Source: Spirochaetaceae bacterium (lineage in GTDB: Bacteria; Spirochaetota; Spirochaetia; Treponematales; Breznakiellaceae). From it: a DNA stretch of 10,034 nucleotides. The translations under genes and the position numbers were made by a program. Shown here piece by piece: positions 1-6,615 of the stretch. How positions within the stretch are numbered: the stretch's first letter is position 1; every line of letters begins with the position of its first letter. The notes under the pieces are model-generated. The model saw only the letters and a list, made by a program, of their open reading frames with translations, did not search any database and was not told the DNA's origin. The stretch spans positions 1 through 10,034 of the forward strand of contig JAISDG010000044.1 of NCBI GenBank assembly GCA_031265015.1. Direction: 5' to 3'.

Positions 1-346
1 GGTAACCGCTCCCGATTCGGCGCTGGTGATGAACAGCGATTCCCTTCCCATCTGCGAGGCCATGCTCAAGGAAGGCGGTCTTCTGGTGGTTAATTCCACG
101 CTGGTAAAAGAAAGCCCCACGCGCGGCGGCATCAAAACCGTCACGGTCGAAGCTACCGCCCTGGCCGGGGAAATCGGTAATGCGCGCTTTGCCAACATGG
201 TCGCTCTGGGAGCAATGGCAAAATTAACCGGCGCCCTCGCCCTAACCGAGGTGGAAGAAATACTGAAAAAGTTTTTCCCGGCCGACAAGCACCGGTTCAT
301 TCCGATGAACGTGAAAGCGATTCGGGCGGGCTTCGAAGCCGTATAA
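1..346 (+). CDS. korC: 2-oxoacid:acceptor oxidoreductase gamma subunit (KorC-like), 3' part
   Basis: The reading frame is open from base 2 to a TAA at 344-346, so the gene begins before the window; about 114 C-terminal residues are visible. The protein resembles the gamma subunit of 2-oxoglutarate/2-oxoacid:ferredoxin oxidoreductases. These enzymes oxidatively decarboxylate a 2-oxoacid to an acyl-CoA and pass the electrons to ferredoxin in the cytoplasm of anaerobes. Visible family signatures are LVMNSDSLP, GGLLVVNSTLV, the stretch EIGNARFANMVALGAMAKLTG (in two parts EIGNARFANM and VALGAMAKLTG) and the C-terminal HRFIPMNVKAI. In this family the subunit usually works with separate alpha and beta subunits, which would lie upstream, outside the window. 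The internal GTG/ATG at 26-31 is not a start, because homology continues upstream of it. KorC is preferred over a pyruvate or indolepyruvate enzyme on the C-terminal motif, but substrate cannot be settled from this fragment. Confidence 0.82.
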   Translation, partial: VTAPDSALVMNSDSLPICEAMLKEGGLLVVNSTLVKESPTRGGIKTVTVEATALAGEIGNARFANMVALGAMAKLTGALALTEVEEILKKFFPADKHRFIPMNVKAIRAGFEAV

Positions 347-378
347 ACTGCGGTGGACTTTTCCGAAGCCCACGCCCG
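323..378 (+). other. Imperfect hairpin across the korC stop codon
   Basis: Bases 323-335 (CGGGCG then GGCTTCG) can pair with 364-378 (CGAAGCC, a two-base CA bulge, CGCCCG). This gives 13 base pairs around a 28-nt loop that contains the korC stop codon. The left arm also includes a perfect 12-base palindrome, GGCTTCGAAGCC (329-340), which could form a competing small hairpin. No T-tract follows, so this is not a classical intrinsic terminator; it could protect the 3' end of the mRNA or be a by-product of the local repeat. Confidence 0.35.
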
Positions 379-487
379 GTCGCAGGCGCCGGTAAACATG
401 CTCACCAGTTCGCATGCGGTTTTTGGGCGGGCTTCGAGGCTGTATAGGCTGCGGTTTCTTGGCGGGCTTCGAGGCCGTATAGGCAGG
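325..487 (+). repeat. Three copies of a short repeat derived from the korC 3' end
   Basis: Three related segments lie at 325-354, 426-455 and 461-487. The shared core begins GGCGGGCTTCGA and runs through GTATA. The first copy is the last codons of korC (encoding AGFEAV and stop) plus eight downstream bases. Copies 2 and 3 are intergenic, sit 35 bp apart start to start and differ at only one of their first 24 bases. Copy 1 differs from copy 2 at four of 30 positions. Copy 2 is not in the same frame as copy 1, so it is not simply a readthrough extension. The likeliest explanation is duplication of the gene end, with copies 2 and 3 the younger pair. Confidence 0.7.
389..424 (+). terminator. Weak possible terminator downstream of korC
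   Basis: CCG (389-391) and CATGC (396-400) can pair with GCATG (412-416) and CGG (417-419). The stem has a four-base bulge and an 11-nt loop, and five T residues (420-424) follow. The position fits termination of korC, but the broken stem makes it a weak candidate. The rest of the 347-488 intergenic stretch holds only the short repeats listed separately. Confidence 0.3.
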
Positions 488-488
488 A

Positions 489-1019
489 CTAAAAATAACT
501 GCGGGCGCCCATGACCCTGGCTTTGTAGTAGTTTTCGTTCAGGTTGGAAATAATCACCCCGGTTTTGGAACCCTGGGAGGCGGCATGGGCAAAGGTGATA
601 CCCGCCGGTCCGTTTTCCAGAACGATTCCCGCGTGGCTGGCCCCGGCCCTGACGGTGGTAAAAACCAGCACATCCCCGGGCTTTACCTGGGCCAGCGGAA
701 CTTTTTTGCCGTTGTTCCAGATAGCCACGGTGGAACGGGATACATCCATCCCCGCCGCTTCCCGGTACACAAAGTATATAAAGCCCGAGCAGTCAAAACC
801 TTCGGGAGTAATACCGGCGGTCTTATAGGGAACCCCCAGATATTCCTGGGCTACTTCGGTAATACGCCGGCGCAGAATGGTTTCGATGTCCAGTTCCGGC
901 CCCTCCGGGGCCGAAGCGGCCGCCAGGGATGTGCCGGGAATATCCTCTTTTGGCGCTTCCTGGGCCCAAACCAGGGAAAAGAAAAGAAAACAGGAAAAAA
1001 ACCAGGCTGCTTTTTTCAT
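489..1019 (-). CDS. Secreted NlpC/P60-family peptidoglycan endopeptidase
   Basis: This 176-residue protein has a signal peptide (MKKAAWFFSCF, hydrophobic core, likely cut after Ala19 in LVWA-Q). A low-complexity Ala/Pro/Glu linker follows to about residue 45, then an NlpC/P60 domain to the end. The expected catalytic residues are present: Cys77 in FDCSGF, His129 in SHAGIVL and a third polar residue, His145, in FAHAAS. Enzymes of this family cleave peptide stems of peptidoglycan outside the cytoplasm and act in wall growth, division or remodelling. No LysM, SH3 or other wall-binding domain is visible, so it is a minimal single-domain member. The gene converges on korC and is divergent from gyrA. 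The ATG at 1019 is chosen because it starts the signal peptide; no good Shine-Dalgarno site precedes it. The specific bond cut and the biological role cannot be assigned. Confidence 0.9.
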   Translation of the reverse strand: MKKAAWFFSCFLFFSLVWAQEAPKEDIPGTSLAAASAPEGPELDIETILRRRITEVAQEYLGVPYKTAGITPEGFDCSGFIYFVYREAAGMDVSRSTVAIWNNGKKVPLAQVKPGDVLVFTTVRAGASHAGIVLENGPAGITFAHAASQGSKTGVIISNLNENYYKARVMGARSYF

Positions 1020-1039
1020 AGCTACTTATTATTATCGGT

Positions 1040-1068
1040 ATTTTAACCTGCCTCTGCAAATTTTTCCA
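1040..1068 (-). promoter_or_regulatory. Candidate sigma-70 promoter of the NlpC/P60 gene
   Basis: Read on the minus strand, a -35-like TGGAAA (1063-1068; 4 of 6 matches to TTGACA) and a -10 TAAAAT (1040-1045; 5 of 6) are separated by 17 nt. The predicted start site leaves a leader of roughly 14 nt before the ATG. Position and spacing are good, sequence match is moderate. Confidence 0.4.
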
Positions 1069-1117
1069 CTATAGTTTTCCGGAGCGGTGACTCACCGGCA
1101 CAGCCTGTTCCCGGGTC

Positions 1118-1146
1118 TCGACTTTTTTCTCCAAAAGTACTATGCT
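1118..1146 (+). promoter_or_regulatory. Candidate gyrA promoter giving a leaderless transcript
   Basis: TCGACT (1118-1123) and TATGCT (1141-1146) are spaced by exactly 17 nt and match the sigma-70 hexamers at 4 of 6 positions each. The predicted start of transcription, about 7 nt after the -10, falls at or next to the ATG at 1153, so the message would have little or no 5' leader. This agrees with the absence of a Shine-Dalgarno sequence before that ATG. A second -10-like TATAGT lies at 1070-1075, without a convincing -35. Confidence 0.45.
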
Positions 1147-1152
1147 GGTACA

Positions 1153-3708
1153 ATGCCCGATACCGCCGATACTCCCTCGCAGACCGGAAAAACCATCTCC
1201 GTTCCGATAGAAGACGAAGTTAAAAACGATTACCTTACCTACGCCATGTCCGTTATCGTAGCCCGGGCCCTGCCGGATGTACGGGACGGCCTTAAGCCGG
1301 TGCACCGGCGGCTCCTCTATTCCATGGACGATCTGGGGCTGCGGCCCAACACGGCGACCAAAAAAAGCGCCCGTATCGTCGGCGATACCATGGGTAAGTA
1401 CCACCCCCACGGCGACCTGGCCCTGTACGATGCCTTGGTCCGTATGGCCCAGGACTTTTCGCTCCGCTATCCCCTTGTTCATGGCCAGGGGAATTTCGGC
1501 TCCATGGACGGGGACCCGGCGGCGGCCATGCGTTACACCGAGGCAAAGCTTTCCAGGATCGGGGACGAGATGCTTGCCGATCTGAAAAAAGAGACGGTGG
1601 ACTTTGCCCCCAACTTTGACGAATCCCTTTCCGAACCGGTGGTACTCCCCGCGGCGGCGCCGAATCTTCTGGTAAATGGTTCCAGCGGCATTGCCGTAGG
1701 CATGGCCACCAACATGGCTCCTCACAATTTAACGGAAGTCTGCGGCGCGGTCTGCGCGTATATTGATGATTCCGGTATTTCGATAGACGCCCTGGCAGGC
1801 TATGTCCGGGGGCCGGATTTTCCCACCGGGGGAATTATCTTTGGCCGTCAGGGAATCCGGGACGCCTACAGAACAGGCCGGGGACGTATCCTGGTCCGGG
1901 GCAGGTTTGCCCTGGAAACCGGCAAGGGCGGCAAGGAACTTCTCGTCTTTAATGAAATTCCCTACGGGGTGAATAAAAAACTGCTGCTGGAACGGATGGG
2001 CGTTCTTGTCAAGGAAAAGGTAATCGACGGCATTGCCGGCTTTAACGACGAGTCGGACCGGGACGGGCTCCGCATTGTTATTGAACTTAAGCGGGGGGCA
2101 ATCATTAAGGTGGTGCTGAACCAGCTTTTTTCCAACACCACCCTGCAGACAACCTTTGGGATCATCAACCTGGCGCTGGTCAACGGCAGGCCCCAATGCC
2201 TTAATTTGAAAGAGCTGATCCGTTACTTTGTGGAACACCGGGTGGATGTGGTAACCCGCCGGACAAAGTACGAACTTCGCAAGGCGGAAGAACGGGCCCA
2301 CATTCTGGAAGGATTGGTTATCGCCCTGGCGAATATTGACGAAGTGGTGGCGATCATCAAAGCCAGCCGGGATATTGGCGCGGCCAAGGCAAAACTGCAG
2401 GAACGTTTTGGGCTTTCGGAAATCCAGGCCCAGGCCATTGTGGACATGCGCCTGGGCCGGCTTACCAGCCTGGAAATTGAAAAGATAGAACAGGAACTGG
2501 CGGAACTGAAGGTTCAAATCGCTTACTACAAATCGCTTTTGGAGGATCCGCAAAAACTCCTGGGGGTGATCAAGGACGAAATCAGGATCATCGCCGAAAA
2601 GTATGGCGACAGCCGCCGTACCGAAATTGTGGACGGCGAAATAGAGAATATCAATATCGAGGATCTGATCAAAAAAGAAGAAATGATGATCCTTATCTCC
2701 AACCTGGGTTATGTAAAGCGGGTACCCGTGTCGTCGTACCGGAACCAGGGCCGGGGCGGTAAGGGCATGCAGAGCGCCAGGCTGACGGAAGATGATTTTA
2801 TTGAGCAGATCTTCGTGGCTTCCACCCATGAATATATCGTGTTTATCACCAGCGCCGGCAAGGCTTACTGGATGAAGGTTCACGAACTGCCCGAAGGAAG
2901 CCGTACTTCCAAGGGAACCCATATCAAGACCCTCCTGACCGTTTCGCCTAACGAAGAAATTACCGCCGTTGTTTCCCTTAAGGATTTTTCCGACAGCCAG
3001 TTTTTATTCATGGGCACCGCCCGGGGAGTGGTAAAAAAAGTAACCACCAGCGAATTCAGCAACGCCAAAACCAGGGGGATTATCGCCATCAGGCTGGATG
3101 AAAGCGACAGGCTGGTCAGCGCCCTTTTAACCGGCGGCGGCGACGAAGTGGTTCTTATTTCCAGAAAAGGCCAGGCCCTGCGGACCGGCGAAGATCAGAT
3201 CCGGCCCATGGGCCGTTCGTCCAGGGGCGTTACGGGAATCAAGCTGAAAAGCGACGATGAACTTGCCGGGGTACTGCGGGTAGACAAAGCTTCCTCCGCG
3301 GATGCCGCGGAGCGGATGCTGATCGTTTCTGAATACGGTTACGGCAAACGGGTGGATTTTACCGGGTTCAGCGCCCACAGCCGGGGTACCGGCGGACAGA
3401 AGATCTATACCGTTACCGATAAAACCGGCGAAATCGTGGGCTGCGTGAATGTACTGGATAACGAAGAGATCATGTGCATTACCAGTCAGGGCAAAACCCT
3501 CAAGCTTAAGGTAAAAAGTGTCCGGGTTATGGGCCGCAGCGCCCAGGGAGTGAAGATCCTCAGTATTGATAAACCGGACTTTGTAATCGGGGTGGACCGG
3601 ATAGTCAGGGAAGATAACGACGGCAGCCAGGTTCCGGTAACCCCGGAACTTGGTTTTGATGAGCCGGACGCCGGACCGGAAAATAACGGCCCGGCGGAAA
3701 ACGGGTAA
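1153..3708 (+). CDS. gyrA: DNA gyrase subunit A
   Basis: This 851-residue protein is GyrA, the DNA-cleaving subunit of the A2B2 gyrase that introduces negative supercoils using ATP hydrolysed by GyrB. The N-terminal half is a type IIA topoisomerase cleavage domain with YAMSVIVARALPDVRDGLKP, KKSARIVGDTMGKYHPHGD and the active-site tyrosine Tyr128 in AAMRYTEAKLS. The C-terminal half is the DNA-wrapping beta-pinwheel, with a GyrA-box QGRGGKG at 532-538, which marks gyrase rather than ParC. The box has Gly where E. coli has Arg (QRRGGKG). In the quinolone-binding region the residue equivalent to E. coli Ser83 is Leu89; Asp93 (E. coli Asp87) is conserved. The tail is acidic and Pro/Gly-rich. The ATG at 1153 is preferred over an in-frame GTG at 1087, because the latter would add 22 residues atypical of the family and lies 2 nt after its only GGAG. 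gyrB is not in the window. Confidence 0.97.
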   Translation: MPDTADTPSQTGKTISVPIEDEVKNDYLTYAMSVIVARALPDVRDGLKPVHRRLLYSMDDLGLRPNTATKKSARIVGDTMGKYHPHGDLALYDALVRMAQDFSLRYPLVHGQGNFGSMDGDPAAAMRYTEAKLSRIGDEMLADLKKETVDFAPNFDESLSEPVVLPAAAPNLLVNGSSGIAVGMATNMAPHNLTEVCGAVCAYIDDSGISIDALAGYVRGPDFPTGGIIFGRQGIRDAYRTGRGRILVRGRFALETGKGGKELLVFNEIPYGVNKKLLLERMGVLVKEKVIDGIAGFNDESDRDGLRIVIELKRGAIIKVVLNQLFSNTTLQTTFGIINLALVNGRPQCLNLKELIRYFVEHRVDVVTRRTKYELRKAEERAHILEGLVIALANIDEVVAIIKASRDIGAAKAKLQERFGLSEIQAQAIVDMRLGRLTSLEIEKIEQELAELKVQIAYYKSLLEDPQKLLGVIKDEIRIIAEKYGDSRRTEIVDGEIENINIEDLIKKEEMMILISNLGYVKRVPVSSYRNQGRGGKGMQSARLTEDDFIEQIFVASTHEYIVFITSAGKAYWMKVHELPEGSRTSKGTHIKTLLTVSPNEEITAVVSLKDFSDSQFLFMGTARGVVKKVTTSEFSNAKTRGIIAIRLDESDRLVSALLTGGGDEVVLISRKGQALRTGEDQIRPMGRSSRGVTGIKLKSDDELAGVLRVDKASSADAAERMLIVSEYGYGKRVDFTGFSAHSRGTGGQKIYTVTDKTGEIVGCVNVLDNEEIMCITSQGKTLKLKVKSVRVMGRSAQGVKILSIDKPDFVIGVDRIVREDNDGSQVPVTPELGFDEPDAGPENNGPAENG

Positions 3709-3732
3709 GCGTAAACCCGCCTTGCGGCACAT

Positions 3733-3768
3733 AAAATGTCCCCGCCGGTAAAGCGGGGACATTTTTTT
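3733..3768. terminator. Bidirectional intrinsic terminator between gyrA and the PTS operon
   Basis: A perfect 13-bp stem (3733-3745 with 3753-3765, core GTCCCCGC/GCGGGGAC) encloses a 7-nt loop. It ends in seven T residues (3762-3768) on the plus strand. On the minus strand the matching A/T ends give a T-run as well. It sits 24 nt after the gyrA stop, and its T-run abuts the stop codon of the converging EIID gene, so it can stop transcription from both sides. Confidence 0.92.
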
Positions 3769-4589
3769 CAGAAAAGGCCGGCGATAAAACAGACGGCAAT
3801 ACTGACTACAATGATAGTCAGCAGTATGGTGGTGGTTTTGATTTTTTTGCCCAACAGGAAGTACACCAGAAGGAAAAGCGCCAGCGGCACCATGTTGGGC
3901 AGTATCTGGTTGATGTAGTTCATCAAGGGTTCGGCAAAATCGCCGGAGCCTATCATAATGGGCAGTTCAAACCAAATAAAATTCGGCGAAACCATACCGC
4001 CGATCACCATAAGGCCGATAATTGCCGCCCCGGTGGAGATCTTCTCCATGACATCCGTTTTTCCCGCCCTGGAGATAAAACTGGTCCCGAAGGCGTATCC
4101 TTTTTTCAGGCAGAACCACCGTATAAGCATGCCGGGAATGTTGTAGAGCAGGAGGAAAAGTATCGGCCCCAGGATGCTGCCCGCCATGGAAAAGCCTATG
4201 GCAATACCCGTTACAATGATACGCAGTGTCCCGGGAATAAGGGAGTCGCCGATGCCCGCCAGGGGGCCCATGAGCGACGTTTTTACCGCGTTGATGGAGT
4301 CGTCGTCAAAATCCCGGTTGTTGGCGTTTTCTTCTTCCAGCGCGGCGTTTATTCCCATGACCAGCGTTGAAACCTGGGGCGTAACCGCCATAAATTCAAG
4401 GCCCCGCTTGAGGGCTTTCTGTTTCTTTTCCGGATTATCCTCGTGGAGTTTGTCCGCGACGGGCGTTAACGCGTAGGAATAACCAAGATTTTGCTGCCGT
4501 TCAAAATTCCACGATATATCAAGCTGGCAGCTCCGCCAGAATATCTGCCGTAATTCCTTTTTGGTAAGTTTTTTAGAATTCGTTTCCAT
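3768..4589 (-). CDS. PTS mannose/fructose/sorbose-family EIID component
   Basis: This is a 273-residue integral membrane protein of the PTS EIID family, which together with EIIC forms the sugar channel of mannose-family phosphotransferase systems. The family motif is clear near the N-terminus: NFERQQNLGYSYALTPV (residues 28-44). A hydrophilic region follows, with SLMGPLAGIGDSLIPGTLR around residues 105-123. Hydrophobic segments then span residues 125-150 and several stretches to the C-terminus. Length is normal for the family. It is the last gene of a five-gene operon. Its ATG lies inside the 3' end of the EIIC gene (17-nt overlap) and is preceded by a strong AGGAGG at 4596-4601, six nt upstream. 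The stop codon abuts the operon terminator. The transported sugar cannot be inferred from sequence. Confidence 0.95.
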   Translation of the reverse strand: METNSKKLTKKELRQIFWRSCQLDISWNFERQQNLGYSYALTPVADKLHEDNPEKKQKALKRGLEFMAVTPQVSTLVMGINAALEEENANNRDFDDDSINAVKTSLMGPLAGIGDSLIPGTLRIIVTGIAIGFSMAGSILGPILFLLLYNIPGMLIRWFCLKKGYAFGTSFISRAGKTDVMEKISTGAAIIGLMVIGGMVSPNFIWFELPIMIGSGDFAEPLMNYINQILPNMVPLALFLLVYFLLGKKIKTTTILLTIIVVSIAVCFIAGLF

Positions 4590-5343
4590 CGTTTGCCTCC
4601 TTTTGCGCGATCCGGTTTGTATTCAAGGTCCACAAGGTCACAATGATTGCCGCAATGCCGGTAATGCCGATTATGGACATTTCAAAATAAGCGGCTAAAA
4701 TGAAACCCAAAAACAGAAAGGCGGCAAGCTTTTTGGTCAGAATCATCCGGGCTATCAAAGCCAAACCTATGGCGGGAATAATGCTCATCGCGTAATCCAG
4801 TCCGCTGGTGATAAAGGGCGGTATGTTTTCAACAACCCGTTCTATTACCGGCTGACCCAGGTAAAAGGCCAGCGCAACAAAAAACGCCAGGGGAACTGTT
4901 TGTACGAGATTTGCGGCATGATGCATCATGTCTACGCCCCTGCTGTTTCCCTGTTTCGCACAGGCGTCGGCTTTTGCGCTCAGCAGGGGAATAATGGTCA
5001 TCATCATAAAATTCCACAGGGTGATCATCAGCATGGATACCGGGACCGCCAGTAGAACCGCCGCCGCGGGCTCCGCCTTTGTGGTGATAACGTAGGCTGT
5101 GCCAAGAATCGAGCCCGACGTCATGTCAGGGGGATTACTTGCTCCGATTGCCATGGCCCCAAGCCAGACAAGTTCCAGCGTGGCGCCCGTCATGATTCCC
5201 GTTTTTAGGTCTCCCAATACAAGTCCAACCAGCATCCCTATGACCAAAGGACGATTCAAGCCGGAACTCGCGAAGAACGAGGAAAGGTATCCTATGACGG
5301 CAACCACAAAAATCAAAACTGCCTGAACAAACAGATTGTCCAT
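4573..5343 (-). CDS. PTS mannose/fructose/sorbose-family EIIC component
   Basis: This 256-residue, very hydrophobic protein matches the EIIC (sorbose/mannose type) membrane permease. Family signatures are RPLVIGMLVGLVLGDLKTG at residues 31-49, then GATLELVWLGAMAIGASNPPD and GSILGTAYVITTKAEPAAA. EIIC forms the substrate translocation path with EIID, while EIIA and EIIB pass phosphate to the incoming sugar. Repeated hydrophobic segments are visible along the whole length. The short polar C-terminus ends NRIAQKEANDGNEF. An AAGGAGG at 5350-5356, six nt before the ATG, overlaps the stop codon of the EIIB gene, which suggests coupled translation. The gene overlaps the EIID start downstream. Confidence 0.95.
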   Translation of the reverse strand: MDNLFVQAVLIFVVAVIGYLSSFFASSGLNRPLVIGMLVGLVLGDLKTGIMTGATLELVWLGAMAIGASNPPDMTSGSILGTAYVITTKAEPAAAVLLAVPVSMLMITLWNFMMMTIIPLLSAKADACAKQGNSRGVDMMHHAANLVQTVPLAFFVALAFYLGQPVIERVVENIPPFITSGLDYAMSIIPAIGLALIARMILTKKLAAFLFLGFILAAYFEMSIIGITGIAAIIVTLWTLNTNRIAQKEANDGNEF

Positions 5344-5354
5344 TTCATTCCTCC

Positions 5355-5825
5355 TTAAATAAGGTTAGTTATATTTTGAGATACCTCGTTGGGTATCATT
5401 TGCACATTGAATTCTATTCCCTTTTCGATCATGGCCTTAAGATTAACGCAGTCATCATCTGAGACAAACAGCGCTTTTGAAATTTGCCTGCGGCCCTCCG
5501 CGGATTTTGTACCGCCCAGGTTGACAGTCCGGATGGCCGTTACTTTTTCCGTAAGACGCCGGACATCCTCAATACTTTCCAAAAGGATCATCAGGGAGTA
5601 TTTGTCCGTTATTCCGCTCAGGAGCGCCTGTGCGGAATCGTCAATGGTTTTAATTACCAGTTTGATTCCCGCGGGCTTTGACAGTCTGAGGGCGCTCATC
5701 CGCAGTTCGTCCCGGGCGACCTCGTCGTTGGCGATAAGAATACAATCGGTTCCCAGATATTTTGTCCAGCTAAAAGCAACCTGGCCGTGCAATAAACGGT
5801 GATCCACCCGTACCAGTTTAATCAT
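5355..5825 (-). CDS. PTS mannose/fructose/sorbose-family EIIB component
   Basis: This 156-residue cytoplasmic protein is the EIIB domain that takes phosphate from EIIA and gives it to the sugar. The N-terminus, MIKLVRVDHRLLHGQVAFSW, is the diagnostic EIIB motif; His13 in LLHGQ is the expected phosphorylated residue. Other conserved parts are LGTDCILIANDEVARDE and TVNLGGTKSAEGRRQIS. EIIB is a separate protein here, not fused to EIIA as in E. coli ManX. Two adjacent ATGs are possible (5828 and 5825). A GGGAG at 5833-5837 is 4 nt from the first and 7 nt from the second, and family N-termini favour the second. The frame stays open upstream to 5882, but those residues (starting MPAISPDSW) lie inside the BtpA gene and match no EIIB. 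The start overlaps the BtpA 3' end by 8 nt. Confidence 0.94.
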   Translation of the reverse strand: MIKLVRVDHRLLHGQVAFSWTKYLGTDCILIANDEVARDELRMSALRLSKPAGIKLVIKTIDDSAQALLSGITDKYSLMILLESIEDVRRLTEKVTAIRTVNLGGTKSAEGRRQISKALFVSDDDCVNLKAMIEKGIEFNVQMIPNEVSQNITNLI

Positions 5826-6594
5826 CATTCCGCTCCCGGATTTTTCTAACGGCATCCATGAATCCGGCGATATTGCCGGCATCCAGTTCCTCTTTTGCGG
5901 TATGATTGCGTTTGAAGTAACTGCCGGTTATACAGGCATCGCAGATGGCAAGCTGCCGTTCAATATTGCCGGCGGTAACGCCCGCCGCCACAACCAGGGG
6001 AAAAGTCCCCAAAATATCACGGAAGGATTGAATCTTGGCAAAATCCGTTTCCTGGCCTGTATAATCACCGGTAACGGCGATGGCATCACAGCGTTCCGCG
6101 CCGAGCCGCAGATCTTCTTCCAGCGATCTGCCGGACAAATAAGGCTGATACTTGAAACGAACGCCGCCGATAAGCAACGCGCCGCATGATTCACGGCCGC
6201 GGCGCAGAAATTCCGCCAGTTTTCCGTCTTGTTCCGGCGGCACGTGGCCGCAGACCGAATCAATCTGCATAAAAGCGCAGGCATAGTCCCGGGCAAGTTT
6301 AAAATTAAGTTCGTCATCGTCCAGCAGATTGATACCGTAAATCATATCCCCGTGGTTTTTGGCCACATAGTCAAGGACCATTTCCGTCTGCTGGGGGCTG
6401 CAAAAATAGTTTTCCACCAGGACCCCGTCTATCCCTCCGCTTTGGTAGAGTTCCAGTTCCTGCTTTGCGATATCCAGTATGCGCCTGTCGTCCTCTCCCC
6501 TGCCGTGCATCATGCCGATAACCGGTTTTTTTACGGGAAACAGTTCCAAAAACGCCTTTTTACCGGTTTTCGCTGTTTTCTCTGTTTTATCCAT
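5818..6594 (-). CDS. BtpA/SgcQ-family TIM-barrel protein in a PTS operon
   Basis: This 258-residue protein appears to be a BtpA-family (beta/alpha)8-barrel. Visible signatures are PVIGMMHG (24-31), GGIDGVLVEN (53-62), YGINLL (86-91), AVTGDYTGQETD (173-184), AAGVTAGNI (203-211) and the phosphate-loop-like CITGSYFKR (221-229). The family is named for a cyanobacterial photosystem I factor, but most members are in non-photosynthetic bacteria and lack a proven reaction. E. coli SgcQ is a relative that also sits in a PTS gene cluster. Lying between EIIA and EIIB, it may act on the phosphorylated sugar made by this PTS; that is inference. After MMHG the sequence reads GRGEDD, not the proline-rich loop common in the family. 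The start lies 21 nt after EIIA. Its AGGAGG (6609-6614) is 14 nt from the ATG, unusually far, but an in-frame TAG just upstream excludes an earlier start. Confidence 0.85.
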   Translation of the reverse strand: MDKTEKTAKTGKKAFLELFPVKKPVIGMMHGRGEDDRRILDIAKQELELYQSGGIDGVLVENYFCSPQQTEMVLDYVAKNHGDMIYGINLLDDDELNFKLARDYACAFMQIDSVCGHVPPEQDGKLAEFLRRGRESCGALLIGGVRFKYQPYLSGRSLEEDLRLGAERCDAIAVTGDYTGQETDFAKIQSFRDILGTFPLVVAAGVTAGNIERQLAICDACITGSYFKRNHTAKEELDAGNIAGFMDAVRKIRERNDD

Positions 6595-6615
6595 GTGGTT
6601 CTAACCAACCTCCTG

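Noticed and set aside
585..1046. Plus-strand open frame opposite the NlpC/P60 gene
   Set aside because: The opposite strand encodes a complete NlpC/P60 domain with all catalytic residues; this frame is Gly/Arg-rich noise.
1087..1152. GTG start giving GyrA 22 extra residues
   Set aside because: The only purine-rich site (GGAG, 1081-1084) is 2 nt from this GTG, the added residues are atypical of GyrA, and the stretch carries a likely promoter.
1729..2922. Long minus-strand open frame (397 codons) inside gyrA
   Set aside because: It is wholly antisense to unmistakable GyrA coding sequence and its translation shows no recognisable domain; it is a by-product of codon bias.
5829..5882. Longer N-terminus for EIIB starting at 5882
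   Set aside because: It would add residues with no family match and lie deep within the BtpA gene; a GGGAG site favours 5825 or 5828.
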